Positions 1-6,846 of a stretch of DNA of 24,189 bases are shown one piece after another. The position numbers and the translations under genes were made by a program. Within the stretch, counting starts at the first letter, position 1, and each line of letters starts with the position of its first letter. Source of the stretch: Aquirhabdus sp. (lineage in GTDB: Bacteria; Pseudomonadota; Gammaproteobacteria; Pseudomonadales; Moraxellaceae); the NCBI GenBank assembly GCA_030150135.1, contig JASLGO010000075.1, positions 1 through 24,189 on the forward strand, read 5' to 3'. The notes beneath the pieces are model-generated. The model was not told the DNA's origin. It worked only from the letters and a program-made list of their open reading frames with translations, and made no database searches.

Positions 1-926
1 AATTCAGGTAAGTTTTTGACGCCAGATGCGATTGCCATATAGCCCAGTAATGCAATTAAACCGAGTAAAACTGAGTATGCTGGCAATAACATCATGTTTT
101 TACGTAAGGTATTTGCACTGCTTGAGGACAATGATGCGGTCATTGAATGTGGATAGAGAAACAATGCTAATGCTGAGCCTATCGCCAAGGTGAAATAGGC
201 ACTGAATTGATTCAGGCTGGTATCCGTTGGTGCTTTGAGTAGCAGTTTTTCTGCTGGGACGGCATCGAAAATTTTACCAAAGCCACCAAGTTGCATTGGA
301 ATAACAATACAAGCTGCAATGATGGTGATGTAGATGAGTAGGTCTTTTACCACGGCAATCATCGCAGGGGCGCGTAAACCACTGGTATAGGTGTAAGCCG
401 CCAAAATAATAAACGCCACAATGAGTGGTAGTTCACCCAAAGCACCAGACGTATCGATGCCTAAACCACCGATTACCACTTCAATACCCACAAGTTGCAA
501 TGCCACATAAGGCATCGTTGCCAGAATGCCAGTGACAGCAATCGCGAGTGCGAGTAATGGGCTGTTATAACGCGCGCGGATAAAGTCGGCAGGCGTAACA
601 AAACCATGTTTACGCGATACCGACCAGAGGCGCGGCAAGATCATAAATGCTAATGGATAAATCAAAATCGTGTAGGGAATTCCAAAGAAACCAAACGAGC
701 CCATACCGAATAGCAATGCGGGAACGGCAATAAAGGTATACGCCGTATATAAATCACCGCCAAGCAAAAACCAGGTAATCCATGTACCAAAGCGGCGACC
801 AGCCAATCCCCATTCATCCAGCGAGTGAAGATCGGCTTGTTTCCAACGTGAAGCGTAAAACCCGAGAATCGTGACAAATAAGAATAACGAAACAAAAACA
901 ATCGTTGCGGTCATATCCAATTTCAT
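1..926 (-). CDS. MctP-like sodium:solute symporter (partial, C-terminus beyond left edge)
   Basis: This reading frame starts at an ATG and stays open for 308 codons to the left edge. I translated it by hand. It begins MKLDMTATIVFVSLFLF and has many long hydrophobic segments separated by short loops. Motifs such as LAGRRFGTWITWFLLGGDLY (residues about 41-60), TPADFIRARY and the later PHSMTA resemble the sodium:solute symporter family (SSS, PF00474), especially monocarboxylate permeases of the MctP type. These import small monocarboxylates such as lactate, pyruvate or acetate across the inner membrane. Its ATG overlaps the stop codon of the upstream DUF3311 gene as ATGA, so the two are probably translated together, which is the usual pairing for this subgroup. 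The substrate cannot be read from the sequence, and the C-terminal part is missing because the window ends. Confidence 0.88.
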   Translation of the reverse strand, partial: MKLDMTATIVFVSLFLFVTILGFYASRWKQADLHSLDEWGLAGRRFGTWITWFLLGGDLYTAYTFIAVPALLFGMGSFGFFGIPYTILIYPLAFMILPRLWSVSRKHGFVTPADFIRARYNSPLLALAIAVTGILATMPYVALQLVGIEVVIGGLGIDTSGALGELPLIVAFIILAAYTYTSGLRAPAMIAVVKDLLIYITIIAACIVIPMQLGGFGKIFDAVPAEKLLLKAPTDTSLNQFSAYFTLAIGSALALFLYPHSMTASLSSSSANTLRKNMMLLPAYSVLLGLIALLGYMAIASGVKNLPE

Positions 927-1174
927 GGTTTTGTTCCTGTCTCATTATTTTCATTGGGTACTTGTTTTTTGATTTGGGCGTGAGCTTTGTAATACACAAT
1001 GCCAATCGTTGCTGCCGCAACAAAAACGAGGATTAATTGATACCAATAAAAGAAAGGAAAACCGAATAGACGAGGTTCGATATGATTATACGAAGGTATC
1101 CAAAGCGCAAGAATCCAAGGAAAGGTGAGTAGCCAATACCAGCGTTTGGCTTTGTTTTTTGAGGAGTTGTCCAT
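923..1174 (-). CDS. DUF3311 small membrane protein, partner of the symporter
   Basis: An 83-residue protein with two predicted membrane helices: about residues 13-27 (WYWLLTFPWILALWI) and 43-62 (YWYQLILVFVAAATIGIVYY). A charged tail follows. Size, topology and position match the DUF3311 family (PF11755), small proteins encoded directly before MctP-type symporters and thought to assist or stabilise them. The stop codon TGA overlaps the symporter ATG, which indicates translational coupling. The ribosome binding site is weak. A perfect 12-bp palindrome lies about 55 bp upstream. The family call is confident; the partner role is inferred from context. Confidence 0.85.
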   Translation of the reverse strand: MDNSSKNKAKRWYWLLTFPWILALWIPSYNHIEPRLFGFPFFYWYQLILVFVAAATIGIVYYKAHAQIKKQVPNENNETGTKP

Positions 1175-1227
1175 GACTAAAATGTCGCTAGAAAAAAGAT
1201 TAGGTGGATATTAGAGGATTTTTATTG

Positions 1228-1239
1228 GTTATGCATAAC
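1228..1239. promoter_or_regulatory. Perfect 12-bp palindrome upstream of the DUF3311-symporter pair
   Basis: The sequence GTTATGCATAAC is a perfect 12-bp palindrome in the 103-bp gap between the lipA stop and the DUF3311 start, on the promoter side of the transporter genes. Next to it (1240-1266) is a 7-bp stem with a 13-nt loop that lacks a U-tract on the minus strand, so it does not make a convincing lipA terminator. Position suggests an operator for the transport genes; no regulator can be named. Confidence 0.3.
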
Positions 1240-1277
1240 AGAGTGCCTTACAAAATAAAGCACCCTGTTTTTATTTT

Positions 1278-2312
1278 CTAGCCTGAAAAAGCCGCACTGC
1301 GTCTTACTGGCGGTACAGGCTCACCGCGATACTGACGATCGGCAAAATAGCTTGAGCGAACCATTGGCGCAGCCCAAATATTTTTGAAGCCTAATGCTCG
1401 TCCATGTGCTGTATAACGCTCGAACTCTTCTGGATGAACAAAACGCTCAACAGGCGCATGGCTCTTAGAAGGCTGCAAATATTGACCGATGGTAATGTAG
1501 TCCACATCATGTGCACGCAAGTCATCCAACAGCGCCAAAACTTCTTCTTCTGTTTCACCGAGTCCAACCATCAGGCCACATTTGGTTGGAATATCAGGGC
1601 AAACTTCTTTGAATTTTTTTAACAAATTCAATGAATGTTGATAATCTGAGCCTGGGCGCATGGCTTTATATAGGCGAGGAACCGTTTCGATATTATGGTT
1701 GAACACATCTGGAGGACATTCCGCCATGATGCGTAAAGCCACATCCATACGACCACGGAAGTCGGGCACTAAAATTTCTAACAATGTATCAGGACTGATT
1801 TTACGAGTCTCAGTAATGCAATCTACAAAATGCTGAGCGCCACCATCGAGCAAATCATCACGATCAACAGAGGTGATGACCGCATATTTCAAACCTAGAC
1901 CTGAAATTGTTTCCGCCATATGCCGTGGTTCTTCTGGATCGAGTGCATTTGGACGACCATGTGCGACATCACAAAACGGACAGCGACGCGTACAAATATC
2001 ACCCATGATCATAAAAGTCGCTGTGCCACCACCAAAGCATTCAGCGAGGTTAGGGCAAGCAGCCTCTTCACATACCGTATGTAACTTTTGCGCACGCAAA
2101 GTATCCTTAATACGTTGTACTTCGGCAGGTGCAGTCATCTTTACCCGAATCCAATCAGGTTTCTTCGGTACTTCAACAGTCGGAATAATCTTGACAGGAA
2201 TACGCGCCATCTTTTCCGCGCCGCGAAGTTTTTCACCTTGTACGGCTTTTTGCGGTGCAGTGCGAACAGAATCGGTAGACATAGCGTTTGTTGCGAGTGG
2301 GGTTGTAGACAT
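1278..2312 (-). CDS. lipA: Lipoyl synthase
   Basis: A 344-residue radical-SAM enzyme that inserts two sulfur atoms into octanoyl groups on lipoyl domains, the last step of lipoate synthesis. The radical-SAM motif CTRRCPFC supplies Cys107, 111 and 114. The auxiliary, sulfur-donating cluster motif CEEAACPNLAEC supplies Cys81, 86 and 92. The C-terminal RSSY motif that ligates the auxiliary cluster is present in MVRSSYFADRQY. The N-terminal 55 residues are a poorly conserved extension, making it about 20 residues longer than E. coli LipA; Met11 or Met35 are possible alternative starts. The first ATG has an AGAGG about 12 nt upstream. It is divergent from sthA and no lipB is nearby. Activity depends on the Fe-S machinery encoded at the other end of the window. 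Confidence 0.97.
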   Translation of the reverse strand: MSTTPLATNAMSTDSVRTAPQKAVQGEKLRGAEKMARIPVKIIPTVEVPKKPDWIRVKMTAPAEVQRIKDTLRAQKLHTVCEEAACPNLAECFGGGTATFMIMGDICTRRCPFCDVAHGRPNALDPEEPRHMAETISGLGLKYAVITSVDRDDLLDGGAQHFVDCITETRKISPDTLLEILVPDFRGRMDVALRIMAECPPDVFNHNIETVPRLYKAMRPGSDYQHSLNLLKKFKEVCPDIPTKCGLMVGLGETEEEVLALLDDLRAHDVDYITIGQYLQPSKSHAPVERFVHPEEFERYTAHGRALGFKNIWAAPMVRSSYFADRQYRGEPVPPVRRSAAFSG

Positions 2313-2359
2313 TAGAAGGCTTTGCCTCTGTTTAGCATGTGCGATAAGGTATGTTTTGA

Positions 2360-2365
2360 ATTATA
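2360..2365 (-). promoter_or_regulatory. Candidate lipA -10 box
   Basis: A perfect TATAAT is read on the minus strand about 47 nt before the lipA ATG. I see no good -35 hexamer 16-18 bp upstream. The region upstream instead carries the nested inverted repeats at 2391-2432, so an activator-dependent promoter is possible. Confidence 0.4.
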
Positions 2366-2390
2366 GGATAGATCAATCAAATATGGCGGG

Positions 2391-2432
2391 TGATCATACG
2401 ATTTTATTCTGATAATGATCATAAAAAATCGT
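2391..2432. promoter_or_regulatory. Nested inverted repeats in the lipA-sthA divergent region
   Basis: Two overlapping dyads are visible. TGATCAT at 2391-2397 is repeated inverted as ATGATCA at 2415-2421. ACGATTTT at 2398-2405 is repeated inverted as AAAATCGT at 2425-2432. They sit between the divergent starts of lipA and sthA, where a shared operator would be expected. The function is inferred from position only. Confidence 0.35.
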
Positions 2433-2566
2433 GATGTGGATAGACGGCAGTTTTTGTTTATTATTTATAAATACAAAGAACTTTCAGAGTAAGATAGTTC
2501 ATGTCAGCAAAGTCGATTCGTGATTTTATTCGATTCGCTCATTAGATTTAGCCTTTGAGAACTGTT

Positions 2567-3988
2567 ATGCCACGCAAAAGTAAAACCTTAGAAGATAAAT
2601 CCCAATATAAATTTGATGCGGTTGTCATCGGTGCGGGACCTGCTGGTGAAGCGGCGGCAATGAAACTGTCAAAAGGCGGTCGTCGCGTTGCCGTGGTCGA
2701 TCAGCGTCCAGTTGTGGGTGGCAATTGTGCGCATGTGGGAACGATTCCAAGTAAGACTTTGCGTCAAACCGTTTTTAATATCATGCGTTATCAACGTGAT
2801 CCACTATTCCAGAAAGTTGGCGAATGGAAACATGTGCCTCTAAGCAAGATTTTAGGTAGTGCGCGTAAGGTCATCAATCAACAAGTTGAAACGCATACAC
2901 GCTTTTACGAGCGAAACTTAATTGAAGTTTTTCATGGTCATGCTACGTTGAATGATACACATTCTTTGACTGTTCATTTGGCGGATGGCGGTTATGAAGT
3001 GTTGACTTTTGATCAACTCATGATCGCAACAGGCAGTCGTCCATATCAACCCAAAGATCTCGACTTTACTCATCCACGCGTATTTGATAGCGATAAAATC
3101 CTCACGCTCGATTATCCGATTCAAAAAATCATTATTTATGGTGCAGGGGTGATTGGCTGCGAATATGCGTCGATCTTTATTGGGTTGGGTTATAAAGTTG
3201 AATTAATTAATACTCAGGCGCAATTGTTAAGTTATTTGGATGATGAGATTGCAGATGCGTTGTCTTATTATTTACGCGAGTTAGGTGTTTTGATTCGCCA
3301 TAATGAAATGATTGATCATCTTGAAACCCATGATGATTATGTGATTTTGAACTTACAAAGTGGCAAGAAAATTAAAGCCGATGCGATTCTCTGGTGTAAT
3401 GGTCGCTCGGGGAATACCGACAATTTAGGCTTAGAAAAAATTGGGCTAAAAACTAATAGTCGCGGTCAGTTATCTGTGAATGATCATTATCAGACTGAAG
3501 TTCCGCATGTGCATGCGGCAGGTGATGTGATAGGTTGGCCGTCATTGGCTTCTGCGGCTTATGATCAAGGTCGTTGTGCGGGTGCACACATGATTGGCGA
3601 GGAAAATGTTCCGCCTGTCACCAACGTACCAACAGGCATTTATACGATTCCAGAAATTTCTTCGATTGGTAAAACTGAGCAGCAATTGACCGAAGAAAAA
3701 GTACCTTACGAAGTTGGGCAAGCATCCTTTAAACACTTAGCACGTGCGCAAATTACAGGTGATACTGTTGGTGTTTTGAAGATTCTATTTCACCGTGAGA
3801 CTTTGGAAATCTTGGGGATTCATTGTTTTGGAAATAATGCTGCGGAGATTGTGCATATTGGCCAAGCTGTGATGCTGAATCATACTAATAATAGTCTGCA
3901 TTATTTTACCCAGACGACTTTCAATTATCCGACGATGGCTGAGGCTTATCGAGTTGCGGCACTGAATGGGATGAATCGGTTGTTTTGA
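2567..3988 (+). CDS. sthA: Soluble pyridine nucleotide transhydrogenase
   Basis: A 473-residue flavoprotein that moves hydride between NADPH and NAD+, usually to lower excess NADPH; cytosolic, FAD-containing. It matches E. coli SthA along its length. It has an N-terminal FAD-binding GAGPAG (residues 22-27), then GGNCAHVGTIPSK (51-63), in which the disulfide pair of related dehydrogenases is replaced by a single Cys54 and a Thr-Ile-Pro-Ser-Lys, as is typical of SthA. The second nucleotide-binding motif is GAGVIG, followed by AAGDVIG for FAD. The C-terminal dimer domain contains FNYPTMAEAYRVAALNG. I chose the ATG at 2567 rather than an in-frame TTG at 2555 because GAGA lies about 8 nt upstream and homologues start near here. 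A strong terminator follows. Confidence 0.96.
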   Translation: MPRKSKTLEDKSQYKFDAVVIGAGPAGEAAAMKLSKGGRRVAVVDQRPVVGGNCAHVGTIPSKTLRQTVFNIMRYQRDPLFQKVGEWKHVPLSKILGSARKVINQQVETHTRFYERNLIEVFHGHATLNDTHSLTVHLADGGYEVLTFDQLMIATGSRPYQPKDLDFTHPRVFDSDKILTLDYPIQKIIIYGAGVIGCEYASIFIGLGYKVELINTQAQLLSYLDDEIADALSYYLRELGVLIRHNEMIDHLETHDDYVILNLQSGKKIKADAILWCNGRSGNTDNLGLEKIGLKTNSRGQLSVNDHYQTEVPHVHAAGDVIGWPSLASAAYDQGRCAGAHMIGEENVPPVTNVPTGIYTIPEISSIGKTEQQLTEEKVPYEVGQASFKHLARAQITGDTVGVLKILFHRETLEILGIHCFGNNAAEIVHIGQAVMLNHTNNSLHYFTQTTFNYPTMAEAYRVAALNGMNRLF

Positions 3989-4009
3989 TTTAATCAAATG
4001 AAGTGAATA

Positions 4010-4047
4010 AAAAGGACGCTCCAAATGGGTTTGCGTCCTTTTTATTT
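4010..4047 (+). terminator. Rho-independent terminator of sthA
   Basis: A perfect 10-bp stem, AAAAGGACGC at 4010-4019 and GCGTCCTTTT at 4033-4042, with a 13-nt loop and a T-rich tail, begins 21 bp after the sthA stop. Confidence 0.9.
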
Positions 4048-4055
4048 GGGGGGAT

Positions 4056-4150
4056 CAAAATAGACCACTGAGCCTGTCGAAGTGGATGGCGAAACGCAGA
4101 TTTATGCTTTCTAGCACCGCGCATTTCGACAAGCTCAATGAGCTATTTTG
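4056..4150. repeat. REP-like imperfect inverted repeat
   Basis: Two arms of 31 nt, at 4056-4086 and 4120-4150, are inverted copies with 24 of 31 positions matching, separated by 33 nt. The core of the left arm is CACTGAGCCTGTCGAAGTG and the right arm carries ATTTCGACAAGCTCAATGAG. This TTCGACAAGCTCA-type core is a familiar intergenic palindrome in many bacterial genomes. It lies between the sthA terminator and the decayed gene at 4172-4705. No transposase is nearby. Confidence 0.65.
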
Positions 4151-4171
4151 GTGACAGCGACATTTGCTGTC

Positions 4172-4705
4172 TTACATGAAGGTAATACAAACAATTGATT
4201 GCTGCATTCTTTCAGCATGTTTGATCATATTGATAATCATTCTTAGATATGAAAACAAGAAATATGGATGATCACCATCTTCACTTATGTCAAATTCATC
4301 TGGAGGAAATTCAGTATTATCAATATCTCTAATGATTTCTTTTTGATTATCATAGTTATACCAAAAAACATTCAACAACTTGTCTGTATTTTCTCTGCAC
4401 CATAAAATAAGATCTTGTATCTCCATGATAATTTCTGGCAAAAAGTCCAATGAAAGTAATACATAAGGGTTGCTGGAATCTCGAATTTTAGTTAAGAATG
4501 AAAGCTTTCCGATGCTATTACTTGCCTGTAATAGTTCAGAAATTTTAGTTGCCGACCAGCCATGTCGTGATTGAGCTTATAAATAAGGTAAATCCCCGTC
4601 GTAATTATTTGTAAAATTATTGAAATCAGTATCTTGTGGATTCTTATTTGCTAATAACTTGTTATTGTCCATTAAGAAATACATTGCCTGAAGATAAAGT
4701 GCCAT
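4172..4705 (-). pseudogene. Unrecognised small acidic protein, split by an in-frame stop
   Basis: An ATG at 4705 opens a frame of 42 codons (MALYLQAMYFLMDNNK...) that ends at TAA (4579-4577). The same frame then continues without another stop for 133 codons to a TAA at 4172. Read through, it would be a 176-residue protein rich in Asp, Glu, Asn and Ile with no clear signal peptide. Its expression signals look intact: AAGGGA about 7 nt before the ATG and TATAAT at 4730-4725. An internal TTG at 4450 could start only the last 92 residues. I do not recognise the family. A single nonsense mutation is the simplest reading; a sequencing error or programmed readthrough are alternatives. It lies downstream of purT on the same strand, 89 bp away. 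Confidence 0.6.
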
Positions 4706-4724
4706 TCAAAATCCCTTATAAATT

Positions 4725-4730
4725 ATTATA
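4725..4730 (-). promoter_or_regulatory. -10 box of the split gene
   Basis: A perfect TATAAT on the minus strand lies about 19 nt before the ATG at 4705. The -35 region is poor. It suggests the split gene has, or had, its own promoter rather than relying on purT readthrough. Confidence 0.4.
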
Positions 4731-4794
4731 CTTATGCAAAAGCCTTTGAATTACGCCAGCAATTTACTGACGCAATCCATTTAGATTTAATGAC

Positions 4795-5997
4795 TTATTG
4801 TGAAACTGTAATAGAATCAGCTGCTTGTTTTGCCAGAGTGCGCGCAGTATCAGTATCCTTCGCGCGAACCGTTGCAACACCCATACGGCGACGCATGAAC
4901 CCTTCAGGTTTTCCAAAAATACGCAAATCACTACCAGCAACAGCAAGCGCTTTTTCAAGACCAGAGAATTGTAAATTTTTGGCATCTTGTCCCGCATAAA
5001 TCACTGCGCTTGCAGCCGTGCTATGACGTGATGTATCAACAGGCAAACCTAAAATCGCACGTGCATGCAGTTCAAATTCACTTTGGAATTGGCTTGCGAT
5101 AGTAACTAAACCAGTATCATGTGGACGTGGTGAAACTTCACTAAACCAAACTTGATCACCGCGTACAAAAAGCTCAACACCAAATACACCGCAACCACCG
5201 AGTGCTGTTGCGACTAAATCAGAAATGCGTTTGGCTTCTGCCAATGCTTTTTCAGTCATTGGTTGTGGCTGCCAGCTTTCTACATAATCACCCGCATCTT
5301 GGCGATGACCGATCGCATCACAGAAATGGGTTTCGATGTCGCCAGTTTCAGGATTTTTTGCACGGACAGTCAATAAGGTAATTTCAAAATCAAACTGAAT
5401 TTGACCTTCGACAATCACTTTGCCTGATTTTACGCGGCCGCCTTGCATTGCATATTCCCATGCGGCTTCCACTTGATCGAAGCTGGTAATACGAGACTGA
5501 CCTTTACCGCTTGAAGACATAACTGGCTTGATAAAACATGGATAACCAATGTTATCGCAAGCCGCTTTAAAGCTTTCTAGGCTATCAGCAAAACGATAAG
5601 GTGACGTTGCCAAGCCTAATGTTTCCGCAGCTAATTTACGAATGCCTTCACGGTTCATCGTCAAGTTAGCAGCTTTTGCAGAAGGGATAACCGTTGCTGT
5701 GCCAGCTGCTTCGATTTCTAATAAGACTTCAGTCGCAATCGCTTCAATCTCAGGCACGATGAGATTTGGTTTTACTTTTTCAATAAGAGCTTTGAGTGCG
5801 GTCGCATCTGTCATCGTTAAAACATGCGCAAAATGTGCAACTTGCATCGCAGGTGCATCTGCGTAACGATCTGCTGCATGCACTTCAACGCCTAAACGTT
5901 GCAATGAAATGGCAACTTCTTTTCCCAACTCACCAGAACCTAAAAGAAGTACACGGAAAGCAGTGGATTGCAAAGGAGTTCCAACGATAACAGTCAT
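4795..5997 (-). CDS. purT: Formate-dependent phosphoribosylglycinamide formyltransferase
   Basis: A 400-residue ATP-grasp enzyme that makes formyl-GAR from GAR, formate and ATP in de novo purine synthesis, an alternative to folate-dependent PurN. It has the N-terminal GSGELGKEV (residues 20-28), the DRYADAPAMQVAH segment, VPEIEAIATE (81-90), and the ATP-grasp loop KPVMSSSGKGQS (157-168). SEVSPRPHDTG carries late metal and substrate residues, and FGKPEG follows near the C-terminus. Length fits the family (392 in E. coli). I chose the ATG at 5997 (MTVIVGTPLQ) over an in-frame ATG at 6009 because TGAGA sits about 7 nt before it and homologues begin MT-. It is divergent from the toxin-antitoxin module at 6182. 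I see no convincing terminator after it. Confidence 0.95.
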   Translation of the reverse strand: MTVIVGTPLQSTAFRVLLLGSGELGKEVAISLQRLGVEVHAADRYADAPAMQVAHFAHVLTMTDATALKALIEKVKPNLIVPEIEAIATEVLLEIEAAGTATVIPSAKAANLTMNREGIRKLAAETLGLATSPYRFADSLESFKAACDNIGYPCFIKPVMSSSGKGQSRITSFDQVEAAWEYAMQGGRVKSGKVIVEGQIQFDFEITLLTVRAKNPETGDIETHFCDAIGHRQDAGDYVESWQPQPMTEKALAEAKRISDLVATALGGCGVFGVELFVRGDQVWFSEVSPRPHDTGLVTIASQFQSEFELHARAILGLPVDTSRHSTAASAVIYAGQDAKNLQFSGLEKALAVAGSDLRIFGKPEGFMRRRMGVATVRAKDTDTARTLAKQAADSITVSQ

Positions 5998-6124
5998 GGC
6001 AAATCTCATTTTGAAGGCAAAAAAACTTGGTCGATAGAATAACAGATTATCGTTTTTGGAGGCATTGGGTTTCGTTGAACAATTTTTGAGTTAGGATGAT
6101 TTACTTCGTAAGCTCGATTAAAGA

Positions 6125-6153
6125 TTGTTTAAATGTTTCCTGTGGGATACAAT
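6125..6153 (+). promoter_or_regulatory. Candidate promoter of the RelE/HigA-like module
   Basis: TTGTTT (6125-6130) and TACAAT (6148-6153) are separated by exactly 17 bp and lie 28 bp before the toxin ATG. The spacing is optimal and the hexamers are moderate matches to the housekeeping consensus. Confidence 0.5.
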
Positions 6154-6181
6154 ATTTCATCTATAACAATTTATTATTTGC

Positions 6182-6478
6182 ATGTATACCCTTGAGCAGC
6201 ATCCAGAATTTGAAGAATGGTTTAATGATTTACGTGATCGCACTATAAAGAACCGTTTATTAGCAAGGTTTGCGCGTCTTGAAAATGGTAACTTTGGTGA
6301 CTATAAAACAATTGAAGGGCAGTTGCTTGAATTGAGAATGACCTTTGGTGGTGGACTTCGAGTTTACTTTGTAGTTCGCGATGCACAGATTATTTTACTT
6401 TTGCAAGGTGGTAATAAATCGAGTCAAGACCGTGATATTGAAAAAGCTAAACAGTTATTGGCAAACCTTGAGGACTAA
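6182..6478 (+). CDS. RelE/ParE-superfamily addiction toxin
   Basis: A 98-residue basic protein that looks like the phage-derived Gp49-like/RelE-fold killer proteins, small toxins that usually cleave mRNA on the ribosome. Visible hallmarks are the N-terminal HPEFEEWFNDLRD helix, ARFARLENGNFGDYK, then IEGQLLELRMTFGGGLRVYFVVRD (residues about 44-67), and a C-terminal GGNKSSQDRDIEKAKQL. The G(L/I)R(V/I)Y(F/Y) strand followed by GG(N/D)K is typical of this subfamily. It is the first gene of a two-gene unit, reversed from the usual antitoxin-first order and like higBA. A single base separates its stop from the next start. The exact RNA target cannot be told from sequence. Confidence 0.88.
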   Translation: MYTLEQHPEFEEWFNDLRDRTIKNRLLARFARLENGNFGDYKTIEGQLLELRMTFGGGLRVYFVVRDAQIILLLQGGNKSSQDRDIEKAKQLLANLED

Positions 6479-6479
6479 A

Positions 6480-6749
6480 ATGATGAAAAAATTTGATATA
6501 GCCGAACATTTAAAAACAGAAAATGATATTCGTGAGTTTTTGCAAGAAGCAGCAGAAACAGGTGATTCAAGTGATTTTTTACATGCTGTAGGTATTGCTG
6601 CGCGTGCCAAAGGAATGAGTGCTGTTGCAAGTGAAGCTGGCGTAAGTCGCGCTAGTCTGTATAAAGCTTTGTCTGAAAATGGTAAGCCAGCCTTCGAAAC
6701 TGTATTTAAGGTGGTTAAATCTTTCGGTTTAACATTAGCTGTACATTAA
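6480..6749 (+). CDS. HigA-like antitoxin with helix-turn-helix
   Basis: An 89-residue DNA-binding antidote protein, partner of the preceding toxin. The central part, AIARAKGMSAVASEAGVSRASLYKALSENG-like (residues about 40-68), reads as an XRE-type helix-turn-helix; GVSRASLYKAL is the probable recognition helix. The C-terminal PAFETVFKVVKSFGL fits the family of putative addiction antidote proteins. I chose the ATG at 6480: TTGAGG is 7 nt upstream, inside the toxin's last codons, and the frame upstream overlaps the toxin without conservation. Antitoxins of this type normally bind their own promoter and repress it, with the toxin as co-repressor. Confidence 0.9.
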   Translation: MMKKFDIAEHLKTENDIREFLQEAAETGDSSDFLHAVGIAARAKGMSAVASEAGVSRASLYKALSENGKPAFETVFKVVKSFGLTLAVH

Positions 6750-6772
6750 CATATCGATACTAAACCTAGACG

Positions 6773-6801
6773 CTGTAAAAGCCCTCAAATTTCAGTATAA
6801 T
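6773..6801 (+). promoter_or_regulatory. Candidate glcB promoter
   Basis: A perfect TATAAT at 6796-6801, preceded after 17 bp by CTGTAA (6773-6778), lies 45 bp before the glcB ATG. The -35 is weak. AGGA at 6830-6833 is the likely ribosome binding site, though its 13-nt spacing is long. Confidence 0.5.
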
Positions 6802-6846
6802 CGACCTCTATTTTTTCGCGTATCAAATCAGGATTGACTCTCTATT

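Noticed and set aside
662..901. Minus-strand frame of 79 codons inside the symporter gene
   Set aside because: The symporter frame is open over the whole stretch and gives recognisable transporter sequence; this is another frame of the same strand.
1240..1270. Hairpin followed by T-run on the plus strand
   Set aside because: No plus-strand gene ends here, and on the minus strand, where lipA ends, there is no U-tract; the plus-strand stem also has a mismatch.
2555..2566. TTG start adding 4 residues to SthA
   Set aside because: The ATG at 2567 has a better-placed binding site (GAGA), which overlaps the TTG itself.
6381..6479. Longer N-terminus for the HigA-like antitoxin
   Set aside because: It would overlap the toxin gene by about 100 bp; the ATG at 6480 has a good GAGG and matches family length.
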